Below, piece after piece: positions 55,618-64,000 of a DNA stretch of 64,000 nt. Source of the stretch: Earliella scabrosa (Eukaryota; Basidiomycota; Agaricomycetes; Polyporales; Polyporaceae); assembly GCA_022605405.1 (NCBI GenBank), contig JABYQQ010000010.1, positions 1,612,001 through 1,676,000 of the forward strand. Direction: 5' to 3'. The number at the start of each line of letters is the position of its first letter. The first letter of the stretch is position 1. The position numbers and the translations under genes are program-made. The notes beneath the pieces are model-generated. The model was not told the DNA's origin and did not search any database. It worked only from the letters and a program-made list of their open reading frames with translations.

Positions 55618-58260
55618 CTAGTCGTGCACCCCGGGCCGTTTCCTATAAAAGATGGCTGAGCCTTCGCTGGAGTCCTCGTCGTCCCCCTCGGTACCCAAAA
55701 CCTCCCGTGACTGGTCAGATGCGAGCGTAACCTGACTGCCTCTGCTACTCGGGTCATTGATGGACAACGTCCTCAGGTTGAGGCTGTCGTCGCTGGCAGT
55801 CTGCGGTAGGTCGGCGGCGATAGGCTCGGCTCCATCGGTATCTTCACCCGGCGCGTACCCCTCCGAGTCTCCAGTGTACTCGCTCGTGATCTCATTTTCA
55901 GTCACCGTCACACCGCCTGTGTCCCTAACCGTAGCGGTGTCGTCACCGCGCTCGTCGAGTCGGGTTTCCACGACACGTCTCGTGCTCCTGGTCCCGGTCT
56001 TTTGCGCCCTCTTCTTACCCGACTTCTTACCCGACTTCTTGCCAGACTCCTTCTTCGGGATGGAGTCAGGCGGGGGCTTCAGAGCGTCGTCTCGACGCAA
56101 GTCGTTGATGAGACTCTGATCGATCTCAACCCATTCGATGTCGGTTTCCGGCGGTGCACCCGACTGGTTCTCCGCTGATTGACCATGCGCAGGAGCGTTC
56201 TCCAGAGTTGCTTCCGTAGCCTTTGCCGGCCCTCCTTGGTCGGTGGGTTTTACAGTGGCCCGCCTGTGTGCAGCGTCTGCCAGTAGATCGTGGACAGTGC
56301 CATCGGACGCATTCGTTTCGATGGCCCGAGGAGTTTCCTGCCTCACTGTCAGCGTGGAGCGAGGAGCGGAAGGGGCGGGAGAGATGTTGGGGACGGTAGG
56401 TGTAGATGACGGCTGAGCGTCGTCACTTGAGCTCATACCATCGCTGTCGACGATTTGCTTTTTGCGCGTAACGAACAGTTGGAGCTCATCTGAGCGACGG
56501 GGGCCGCGCACGTCCTTACGTTTACGGCCCCCGCGCGCGGGTGTAGACGCAGTAATGAGAGCGAACCCAGGATCATCAGCATTAGGGGCCGTCTCGGGTG
56601 CAATCTGTACACTGCGAGAAGACGGTTGCGGCACGTCGATCGCGTAGCGAGATGCAAAAGTGGACGGATCTACGCTCAGGCCTGCCGCTGCGGCGAGTCC
56701 ATCGTCGGCAGAACGAGCTAGCGGTGGGGTTCGTTCGGAGACGGCCTCATGGTTTCCCGCGGTTGGCTGTGGTTGAAGTGATTCCGGAAGAGCTGCGGTC
56801 TCGTCTCCGGTAGTCTGATGCTGAGCTGTCTGCGCGGTTGGCCGAGGGGGAGGGACTGGATCTGATTCGGCAACTGGTTCCATAGACGGCATGGGTGCCA
56901 GTGCGGTGTTATGAGTGTGGGTGGTCGTCTGCGTGAGAGGTGCAGCGGGCTCGGGGGCTCCTTGGCCTCGTTGCCTGGAGCGTCTGGATTCTCGGCGCAG
57001 AGTGTTGCCATCTACCGAACCCGGCTGTATCGCGATACCGAATCAGGCGAGTTCATGAGTGCAGTACTAATTGTCGTATCCTACATACCTGTGTCCGAGT
57101 TGGCTTCCACATCGGGTACATGGTCTCCGACTCTGATTGAATGGGGAACTGAAGGTAATATCCCTCTTTGATATCCGTCATAAATGCCTTTGCTGCGATT
57201 GCTTGGAACTTGTAATCGTTGCTCGCGGTCTACCCACCAGTTTAGAGATCTATCACCAGCTGCGCAAGAGCGACAGTACATACCACGCCTGCGGTTCCGT
57301 GTTCAAGGCTGGCAGTAAACCAGTTGGCATTCCTGACTAGGCCTTCGTTCTTGTTTATCAAGGTTGAAAATGCACACTGAAGCCACAGAGACATGTCTGC
57401 AACGCTTTTGTCGGCGCTGATATCTAACATGGGTTCAAGTAGATGGTGCACAATTGGCGCAAGGCGTAACTCTTGTTGTATTGCCTTGGACGACGCGTTA
57501 AATGTGAGTCCGCATACCGTATGAAATATGCATGGTCGTACCTCAACATCCACCCCCTTGGCATACTCCGCCTCGAGCTCGAATTTCTTGTAGAACCTGT
57601 TGCTTCTGAATTCGATCATGGAGAACACGGGTCCCGTGGAGAAGATCTTGATCAGTGATTGACACGATGGATTGACGTTGAACAGTTTCTTTGCGTACGC
57701 CTCCAACGAAGGATAATACTCCTGGAGAGACGATTCCGCAGCGAGCATGACCAGTGTCCAGAATCGATCAAGAGAACAATCCATGAACGCCACCTGTATG
57801 TTCAATGCTTTCGCTTCCCAGGAACACAAGAGAGTGCGGCGTTGTTGCAACGGCGGCGTGAGAGTATCCAGAATGTGCACAATGAAGTCGGGAATAGCGC
57901 GGTTGGGCACAAGGTGTCCTTGCGCGCTGGGTACAACCAGTCGAACTTCAGAGGAAGCAATCCATGCAAATGTATGCAGGATATGGGCGATGTAGGAATA
58001 AGTGCGCCATTCCTCGTCTGGCTGCTCCATCGCATGTATGAACGCGCCTGAAAGGATTTGGACGAATTGGGCGTAATCCATCTTCAAGGTCTGAGCGACA
58101 TATCATAAACGCTATGGCAAACTTGAAGCGACACCGTGAAACTAACCTGCTTGGACAATGCACGAGACACGTGAGCCAACTCAGCCTGCACCGTTGACGC
58201 ATGCACAGGTACTTGAAGCTCTGGAGCAGCTTGAGATCGCCGTTGGTTGGGCGTCGTCAT
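55618..58260 (-). CDS. Uncharacterised protein with PD-(D/E)xK-like motifs, paralog 2
   Basis: Five exons, all phase 0 (58147-58260, 57542-58090, 57284-57484, 57089-57229, 55618-57024); 2412 nt, 803 aa. Same exon plan as the 29994 gene. Shared blocks: EEWRTYSYIAHIL, NRAIPDFIVHIL, CSWEAKAL, SCQSLIKIFSTGPVFSMIEF and LEAEYAKGVDVE, then RLAPIVHH. The PD and ExK residues are kept in both. The disordered C-terminal half has EIDQSLINDLR and a KKSGKKSGKK basic run, then an acidic end. N-terminal exon 1 is longer and Gln/Ala-rich. Lies antiparallel between W-W-W copies 8 and 9. Confidence 0.72.
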
Positions 58261-58497
58261 AGTGTCGTCGTTGTGTAGTGTCTGAGGGAACCCAGAGAGA
58301 ACGAAATGTTGAGGCTATTCCAGTTGGACTTACTCACTTATAGGATCGCCCCTGGATCGCCCGTAATCTTGATCAATCGGATGACGGAACAATGAGAACA
58401 TAGAACAATAGAGCAACTCGGTGGGCGCCAGCAGAACTTATTATGTAACTTGTAAGGTATGCCTCTGCGCGCTTAACCCACCTACCCACCAACAACC

Positions 58498-59280
58498 ATG
58501 CAGCCCTTCGTGCGCAATGTCTGTCGACCCACCCTTTCGCTTGATGCGACATGCTCACATATCCTCACAGATTCAGAACTGGAACATCTTGCACCCCCCG
58601 TTTGAGTCCCTTCCTTCGTGTTATCTCCCCACTCCCGAAAACGACCCAGTACCCACCTTCGCCTACGGTATCGCCTTCAACACCAGTGATGCTATGACAT
58701 TCGCGACCGAACACAGGCTTGTTCATCGGCCGGAGATGGACAAGCGGGGGTTCATGCATGTACGCGCCACCGTCGACTACATTGTCGAGAAGGTGGGGCT
58801 CACTGGGGCGAAACTCACCATACCCTATGCGGACGATTACGAATGGATCCTCCAAGTGTTCACCAATCACACCTATCACGAGGACCCTTCCTTCCATCAG
58901 AGATTGGTTGCGCGGGTTCCACGTGCGGCTGAAATGTTGGGCAGCGGGCAGAAGGGACTCTGGTGGTGGTCAACTGAAGGGCCGCGGGGTCCGAACGGGT
59001 AAGTGTTTACAATCTTTGAGTATTGACTTCTTCTCTGACATGAAGATTTCACCCCAGTTACGAAGATTGGCCGTCGTCGTGGGACCACGCCGACCTTGTC
59101 GCGCCGCAATTCCGCGCGCTCATACCTGAGGATATGTGGCAGAGATGGTACGAAAAGCGGCGGAAGGAGGAAGAGGAAGAGAGGGCAGCCGACGATGATA
59201 GCAGTGATGAGGATGAGAGCAGCGACGAGTCGGATGAGGGTGGTGAGGACCAGAAGGATGGTGATGACAGTTGTTCGTGA
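58498..59280 (+). CDS. W-W-W family protein, copy 9 (223 aa)
   Basis: Exons 58498-58518 (MQPFVRN), 58571-58998 and 59058-59280; 672 nt, intact. NWNILHPPFESLPSCYLP, VPTFAYGIAFNTSDAMTFA, HVRATVDYIVEK, LTGAKLTIPYADDYEW, AAEMLGSGQKGLWWWSTEG (Ser replaces the Asn of LGNGQ), PSSWDHADLVAPQFR and LIPEDMWQRW. Acidic tail of Asp, Glu and Ser, ending CS. Confidence 0.78.
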
Positions 59281-59424
59281 CTGCATGCCAAATCGCGAGC
59301 TGTACGTTTTAGTGGCATATTCAGGCAATTCTCTTCTCCGAATATGCTGCGATGACGCTCGCCCCGCATATCTCGTGGTGTACGAGATGGGAATGTCAGT
59401 GTCCATGAGCGTAGTACCAACTGC

Positions 59425-59590
59425 GGTTCTGTGAGTTCGACGACGCAGACGAGGGGACATCACCGTGGGACGAGTGGGATGTGGTTCAAGAAACCGACGA
59501 GAACCCCGGATGGGTGTAGTGTCTGCGAGTCGTGCACTGCACAACTTACACCTTACGATCTTATGAGACAGCGTATCACAGTCCCCTATC
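59425..59590 (+). pseudogene. Relic 3 of TMEM184-like gene 3' end
   Basis: GAGTTCGACGACGCAGACGA resembles 50824-50843, and GACGAGAACCC followed by TGGGTGTAGT and a GCGTATCACAG-type 3' flank resembles 51700-51780. Most of the gene is missing. Confidence 0.55.
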
Positions 59591-61130
59591 CTTGGCCCCG
59601 GTCGCGGTACTCGCAGGCAACCCAACAGGATTGCCTCGGTGCGCAGGGCCCGATCGATATCATTGACACTGGCAAAAGTCCTCGGGCTTGAAACAGCTGT
59701 AGGAGTTTCTGCTATATCCTGCCGGCGCCCCTGATTGAGAGGGTTCCTGGACTACGAAGTAGAACAGGTCTTGTACCCAGAATAACGCCTCAAGTGACGG
59801 TAACGTCACTCCCACGTGGAGTCACTGATGTGACATCACGCCTACCCCCAGGAAAAGGAAATGCGCGGGTTCGTCGGGGCTCGGCATCCTCGTCCATCAC
59901 CGGCTTGCACCGCCCAGCACTGCCCGCACCCGCGTTGTTCGTGTTTGCATCACGATGGATCCGCGCCGTTATAAACCTGCGGCGCGTGCAGTTTTTCCTC
60001 CTTTTTCTTTTCCACGTCTGGAATGTCTGCCGCATCTACTGTTTCCGTCTCTGGGGATCGAATGTCGATCCCCAGGCCGTCACCCACAGCTGCCGCAACG
60101 CTTTCTTCTAGCTCTGGTGCGTTGGATCGCTCTCCCGTCCCGTTTCTCGCCCGTTCTGACCCCCCCTCCCCGCAGAACCCTTCCCGCCGCCGGACTCCCC
60201 GTCGCCTGCGACCCGTCCGCTCCTTCCGGATTCTGGTGCTTTGGGTGCGTGTCCTGCCGTCTTGCGGATCCCGCTTCCTTTCTGACCGAGCCCGGCGCAG
60301 CGTCGCACACCGGTTTCCGCGCTCACCACCAGGATCTGCGTCCTCTCGGTGCTCGCGTATTGGGTAAGCTCCCGCGTTTCCGCCTGCTCTCCGCTCTCCC
60401 CTCGTTGACGTTGGCTCCATCCAGGGCACGCTGTAGCACCGGGGCCTGGTGGTCACGCGATGGACCTGGATTGTGGTGCGTTACCATGCCTGCTCGATCG
60501 TTCACCGCTCACCCGTCGTGTCGTGCCGCAGCGCCTCCTCCTCCAGCTTCCGAGCTTCCGAGCTCGTCGTCTGCCGCGGAAGTCGCGCCGGCGGAGGGGT
60601 GCGGTGAGTATTCCGCCAGCCGTTGCGCCCGCTGCCCTCGCTGACCCTTCCTGTGTTTTCCAGCGTCCAGCGCGTCGTCGGTCAGGGGTGACGTGCACAT
60701 TGGGGGCGATGTGCGCGCGTCCGCTCCGGTCCGGGAGGGCACGTCGGGTGGGTGCATATTTTCTTTTCCTCGTGTCTACGTCCTCACTGATATCGCTCGT
60801 AATCGCTCGTAATCGCTCGTAATCGCTCGTCGTCGCTCGTAATCGCTCGTCGTCGCTTGATGTTCGTCACCGCTGTCCCACGTTTGCTCGCGCCTGCTAT
60901 CGCCTCTCTTGTATTGTTGTCGACTCCTGTATTGTAGGAATATTGAATCCTTCGTCCGTCCTCGTCGTCACAATTCGTGTTTGCATGTGTATCACCCGTC
61001 AGCACGATCAACTCGTCGCTGGCCAGCGCAACATTATTTGAAGCCATCTGGATGTTCTGTTCACGTTCTCAGTTGCAAATGTCAGTTCCGTCGCACGTTT
61101 TGCTTCAGGCCTCATTGCGCTGGGGACATG
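59591..61130. other. Possible small spliced gene and minisatellite
   Basis: A plus frame from ATG 60023 (MSAASTVSVSGDRMS) reads about 70 Ser/Pro/Arg-rich codons to a possible donor GTGCGT near 60246; further candidate exons near 60337 and 60420 end in CAG acceptors, but no consistent model was found. A decamer repeat around ATCGCTCGTA occurs about seven times at 60792-60860. Confidence 0.25.
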
Positions 61131-61710
61131 TGTTGAACTTAGGGTTATCCGGCACTGTCCGGACCGATATGTCCCCATATGGACTTGTGGCTATGCGTTC
61201 ACATGACGCACAGCATGGGCTATGCTTCTTCGTTACTATATATAGATAACTCTGCATCTGTACGATAGTTCTTTCTTTCCGGACTTTACCTCTACGTACC
61301 AGTGCGTTCTACGATGTTCCGGATAGTTCCAGACCTTATGTCTGACTCAGACTTGGTGCTCATCCTCGCGTCATACTGACTCATCCTCGCACCATAGCCT
61401 CGTATGCCTCTTACTCATCGTCTTGTGGCTAACATGTGACTGCTTTCTACGCTTACTCAGCTACCTTCCCTACGTCTATATAAGCAGCTCACATTTCGCC
61501 TCTGCTCTTCAGTCGTTCGCTCACTGACTGAAGAGTAAGTCTCATACATACATATGCTCTCTACTTACTTACTGACTAAGTACTTGTAGTCTCTCTCTGT
61601 TCGACTTACAGGTACTTATCTATGCAATATAGTCGTTCGCTCACTGACTGAAGATCTCTCTCTGTTCGACTTACAGTCGGCTCCCAGCCTTCCAGGTCTG
61701 AAGTTCATCA
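61131..61710 (+). repeat. 5' LTR of Ty1/copia retrotransposon
   Basis: Begins TGTTGAACTT and ends AAGTTCATCA, an imperfect inverted terminal repeat with the TG...CA ends of LTRs. A TATATAA box at 61477-61483 fits the U3 promoter. AGTCGTTCGCTCACTGACTG occurs at 61511 and again at 61631, and TCTCTCTGTTCGACTTACAG near 61592 and 61657, showing an internal duplication. The 3' LTR lies outside the window, so the exact edges are unverified. Confidence 0.75.
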
Positions 61711-61728
61711 GGTTATGAGCCCTGCGCT
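61711..61728 (+). other. Retrotransposon primer-binding site
   Basis: GGTTATGAGCCC directly follows the LTR end. It is complementary to the anticodon arm of initiator methionine tRNA (GGGCTCATAACC), the half-tRNA priming known from Drosophila copia. Reverse transcription would start here. Confidence 0.65.
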
Positions 61729-62759
61729 CTGACCGGTTGCTACTTCGTCGACATCTTCGTGCGCACACCTCTCTCTTCGTCGACTCTCTGCCCGTGCTCC
61801 CTCCATCTTTCCTCACCTCTTGACTGTGCCCGCCGACACTGCTGCCAGGGGGACATTCCTGCGCTCGTGACGCAGCCCTGAGCGCTTTTGTATAGTTGTC
61901 GCGTAGCTAGTACTGTTGTACAGCCTGTTGTGCTCTCGAGGCATTTGGGCTTTCAGGTATCCCTCTGCCAGGCCACGCACTTGCGCCCGCCAGCAGTTGT
62001 ATCCGGGGTGGTTATCACCTTTGGAGACGGAGGACAACCGTGTGGACCCTCCTTACCGTACCCTTTGCTCTCGTATAGCTACTATAGTCTTTCTGGGCAC
62101 AGTTGGCAACTTCTATCCAGATTGTCGGGATCTCCAGCTTCCTGACTTTCTTGGCTCGCCTCAATAGGTGTTCCCCATCTACCGTTTCGCACGTGGCATC
62201 GTCAATCATCGCACCCTTCTAGACCACAGTTTTGGAGCCGACACCAGCATCTCCTCCCTCTGAGGCGGAAGTCGAGGATCTGATTGACTCCCAGTCGTCA
62301 TCTGATTCCTCTGACTACGTACCCACTGCCGATTCTTGCCGGGATCGTCCTCACATCCTAGACGAGGAGTTCCCTTCGGACTCTCATCTCCATTCGGACG
62401 GCTTCTGGTACAACTGTAACCGAGAACTTTGTCCTCATCGGTACAACGGAGTCCGACCCGAAAAATATCCTGGCACATTCAAGTGGGCTCTTCCATCACC
62501 CGATCAGGAGGATTTCCTTGCTGGAGTCAACACTGCCCTTCCAGTCGCATCAGACACACCCTATACCACTCCTCTTCCTTTCATCGTCCTAATCCCTCCT
62601 ACTCCGGAGGTTATCCCTGAGCCATTCGAGACTCTCCCTCCTCCTCTCGTCGAGTTACCTCCTCCTATCGCAACACCGCTTCCGCCGGTCACACCGGTAA
62701 CAACATCTGTAGACTTCTCGGAGGACTATCTCGACTCATCGCACTTTCTCTTATCAATC

Positions 62760-64000
62760 ATGGGAGACGTCAAGCTCGACTCTATCCCTTCCCTTTCGTC
62801 GGCGAACCAGTACACCGACTGGTCTGCCAAGATGAAGGGCTATTTCATCTTCATGGGCTGTTGGGACGTCGTCAACGGCAAGACCAAACGTCCGACTGCT
62901 GCTGACAAGCAGGAGTCCTGGGACAAGCTCGACGGGCAGGCTCGCGGCATGATGTACATGCGGGTTGCTCAGAGCTTCCATTACATCCTCGATGCGGAAA
63001 TTCTCGACACCGTTACAACCAGTGGGTCCTCTACCACTACATCTCGGGAACAGACCGCAGCGGACATGTGGAAGTCCCTGAAGGACAAGTTTGGCACGCC
63101 GAACAGCGCTCACGTCTGGGGACAGTTCGAGACCCTTGTGGCTGAACCTCGGATGAATGAGCAGAAGCCCCTCCAGGATCAGATGATGCGTATCGTCAAC
63201 CGCATGGATGACATCACCAAGAACAAGGTGACGCTCTCTGCCCAGATGAAGGCCCTCCTCCTTCTGTCGAAGATTCCGGAGTCTTATCGGTCTATGATCT
63301 CTGCGCTCATGGCGACCATCGACGTCGACAAGGTCACTGTCGAGGACATCATGTCCAAGACCTTGGCCGAGGAGTCGCTGCGCAAGGCCGGACAATCTGC
63401 GAACCGGGTCTCGCAGACCAAGCCTAAGCCTAAGGGTCCTTGCTCTCACTGCGGTGGCTCTAATCATCATGAGTCTAACTGCTGGGACAAGCATCCCGAG
63501 AAGAAGCCCAAGGGCAAAGGCAAGGGAAAGGGAAAGGCGAAGGACAAGGATAAGGACAAGGACAAAGGGAATAACAAGGACAATCAGCCCCATGCGCATA
63601 CCGTCGTCGAGTCTCAGTCTGTAAATGTAGTCGCGTCGTCTAACATTGTTGGTTCTTTCTACCCCGAGGCCCTCGTTGCCTCTAGTGAGAACTGGACTGC
63701 ATGGCTGATGGACTCAGGTGCCTCTCAACACATCACGGGCGACCTAAGTGACTTCTCCGAGTATCAGCCGTTTGATACGCCCATCAGCTTCAATACTGCT
63801 GATGCGAGCAACATGATCCTTGCTCTCGGGAAGGGCACGGTCCGTGGTAACACTTGGGTTGATGGTGACAAAGTTCCGATCGCGCTCACCCATGTGTACT
63901 ACATCCCGAAGTTGAGAGGTCGTATCTTCTCGACAGGCACCATTGAGCGCAACGGGTACTCCCTTGTCCAAGGAGATGGGAAGATGTGCATCTTTGACAA
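62760..64000 (+). CDS. Ty1/copia Gag-Pol polyprotein, N-terminal part
   Basis: Open from ATG at 62760 to the right edge (413 codons visible). Order: Gag capsid-type domain (YTDWSAKMKGYFIFMGCWD, DMWKSLKDKFG, LLLLSKIPESYRSMI), a zinc knuckle CSHCGGSNHHESNC (C-x2-C-x4-H-x4-C), a Lys/Gly/Asp basic linker, and the aspartic protease with WLMDSGASQHI. This gag-zinc knuckle-protease order is that of copia elements; integrase, reverse transcriptase and RNase H should follow outside. The same frame is open upstream to 62223 without an ATG, a Pro/Ser-rich extension. No frameshift is seen, so the copy could be functional. Confidence 0.88.
   Translation, partial: MGDVKLDSIPSLSSANQYTDWSAKMKGYFIFMGCWDVVNGKTKRPTAADKQESWDKLDGQARGMMYMRVAQSFHYILDAEILDTVTTSGSSTTTSREQTAADMWKSLKDKFGTPNSAHVWGQFETLVAEPRMNEQKPLQDQMMRIVNRMDDITKNKVTLSAQMKALLLLSKIPESYRSMISALMATIDVDKVTVEDIMSKTLAEESLRKAGQSANRVSQTKPKPKGPCSHCGGSNHHESNCWDKHPEKKPKGKGKGKGKAKDKDKDKDKGNNKDNQPHAHTVVESQSVNVVASSNIVGSFYPEALVASSENWTAWLMDSGASQHITGDLSDFSEYQPFDTPISFNTADASNMILALGKGTVRGNTWVDGDKVPIALTHVYYIPKLRGRIFSTGTIERNGYSLVQGDGKMCIFD

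Noticed and set aside
1..64000. CRISPR arrays, bacterial operons, tRNA or rRNA genes
   Set aside because: No spaced direct repeats, ribosome-binding sites or recognisable RNA gene were seen; introns and gene families are fungal.

Overview
The window looks like a chromosomal segment of a basidiomycete fungus, most likely an agaricomycete. The evidence is many spliced genes with 50-70 nt GT-AG introns, a GC-rich base composition, single-gene transcription with no operons, fungal-type NDC1 and PEX19 genes, and an intact Plavaka transposase, a family I associate with mushroom-forming fungi. No tRNA, rRNA or CRISPR was recognised. All gene models were built by eye from splice sites; most close exactly in frame.

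Layout. 1-5101: a Plavaka DNA transposon with a divergent partner gene that runs off the left edge and an intact 9-exon transposase. 5102-11448: mostly gene-poor, with a C/T-rich tract, an unrecognised spliced gene (6550-about 7570), a first-exon relic of a beta-carbonic anhydrase (9314) and one member of a 130-140 aa orphan family (10177). 11449-16887: an MFS transporter and nucleoporin NDC1, both on the minus strand. 17060-28310: two copies of a module made of a kinase-like relic, a small orphan gene, a pseudokinase-like gene and two genes of an uncharacterised W-W-W family. 28476-29848: a non-autonomous DNA transposon with TIRs and a TTCAA target-site duplication. 29994-32423: an uncharacterised protein with PD-(D/E)xK-like motifs. 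32676-35658: two atypical 2-Cys peroxiredoxins, one with a mitochondrial-type presequence. 35886-47079: a direct 5.3 kb tandem duplication carrying a disordered-protein gene, a W-W-W family gene and a C2H2 zinc-finger gene; in the second unit only the zinc-finger gene is intact. 47512-51719: divergent PEX19 and a TMEM184/DUF300 membrane-protein gene. 52008-59600: three W-W-W genes, each followed by a decayed 3' piece of the TMEM184 gene, plus the second PD-(D/E)xK-like gene (55618-58260, minus). 61131-64000: 5' LTR, primer-binding site and gag-protease of a Ty1/copia retrotransposon running off the right edge.

Conserved single-copy-type genes (NDC1, PEX19, TMEM184, peroxiredoxins, MFS) are thus interleaved with families that multiply locally by segmental duplication. 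The W-W-W family (nine loci, seven with full reading frames) is the strongest candidate for an undescribed system; it recurs beside pseudokinase-like genes and a small orphan gene, so a shared role is possible but is inference only.
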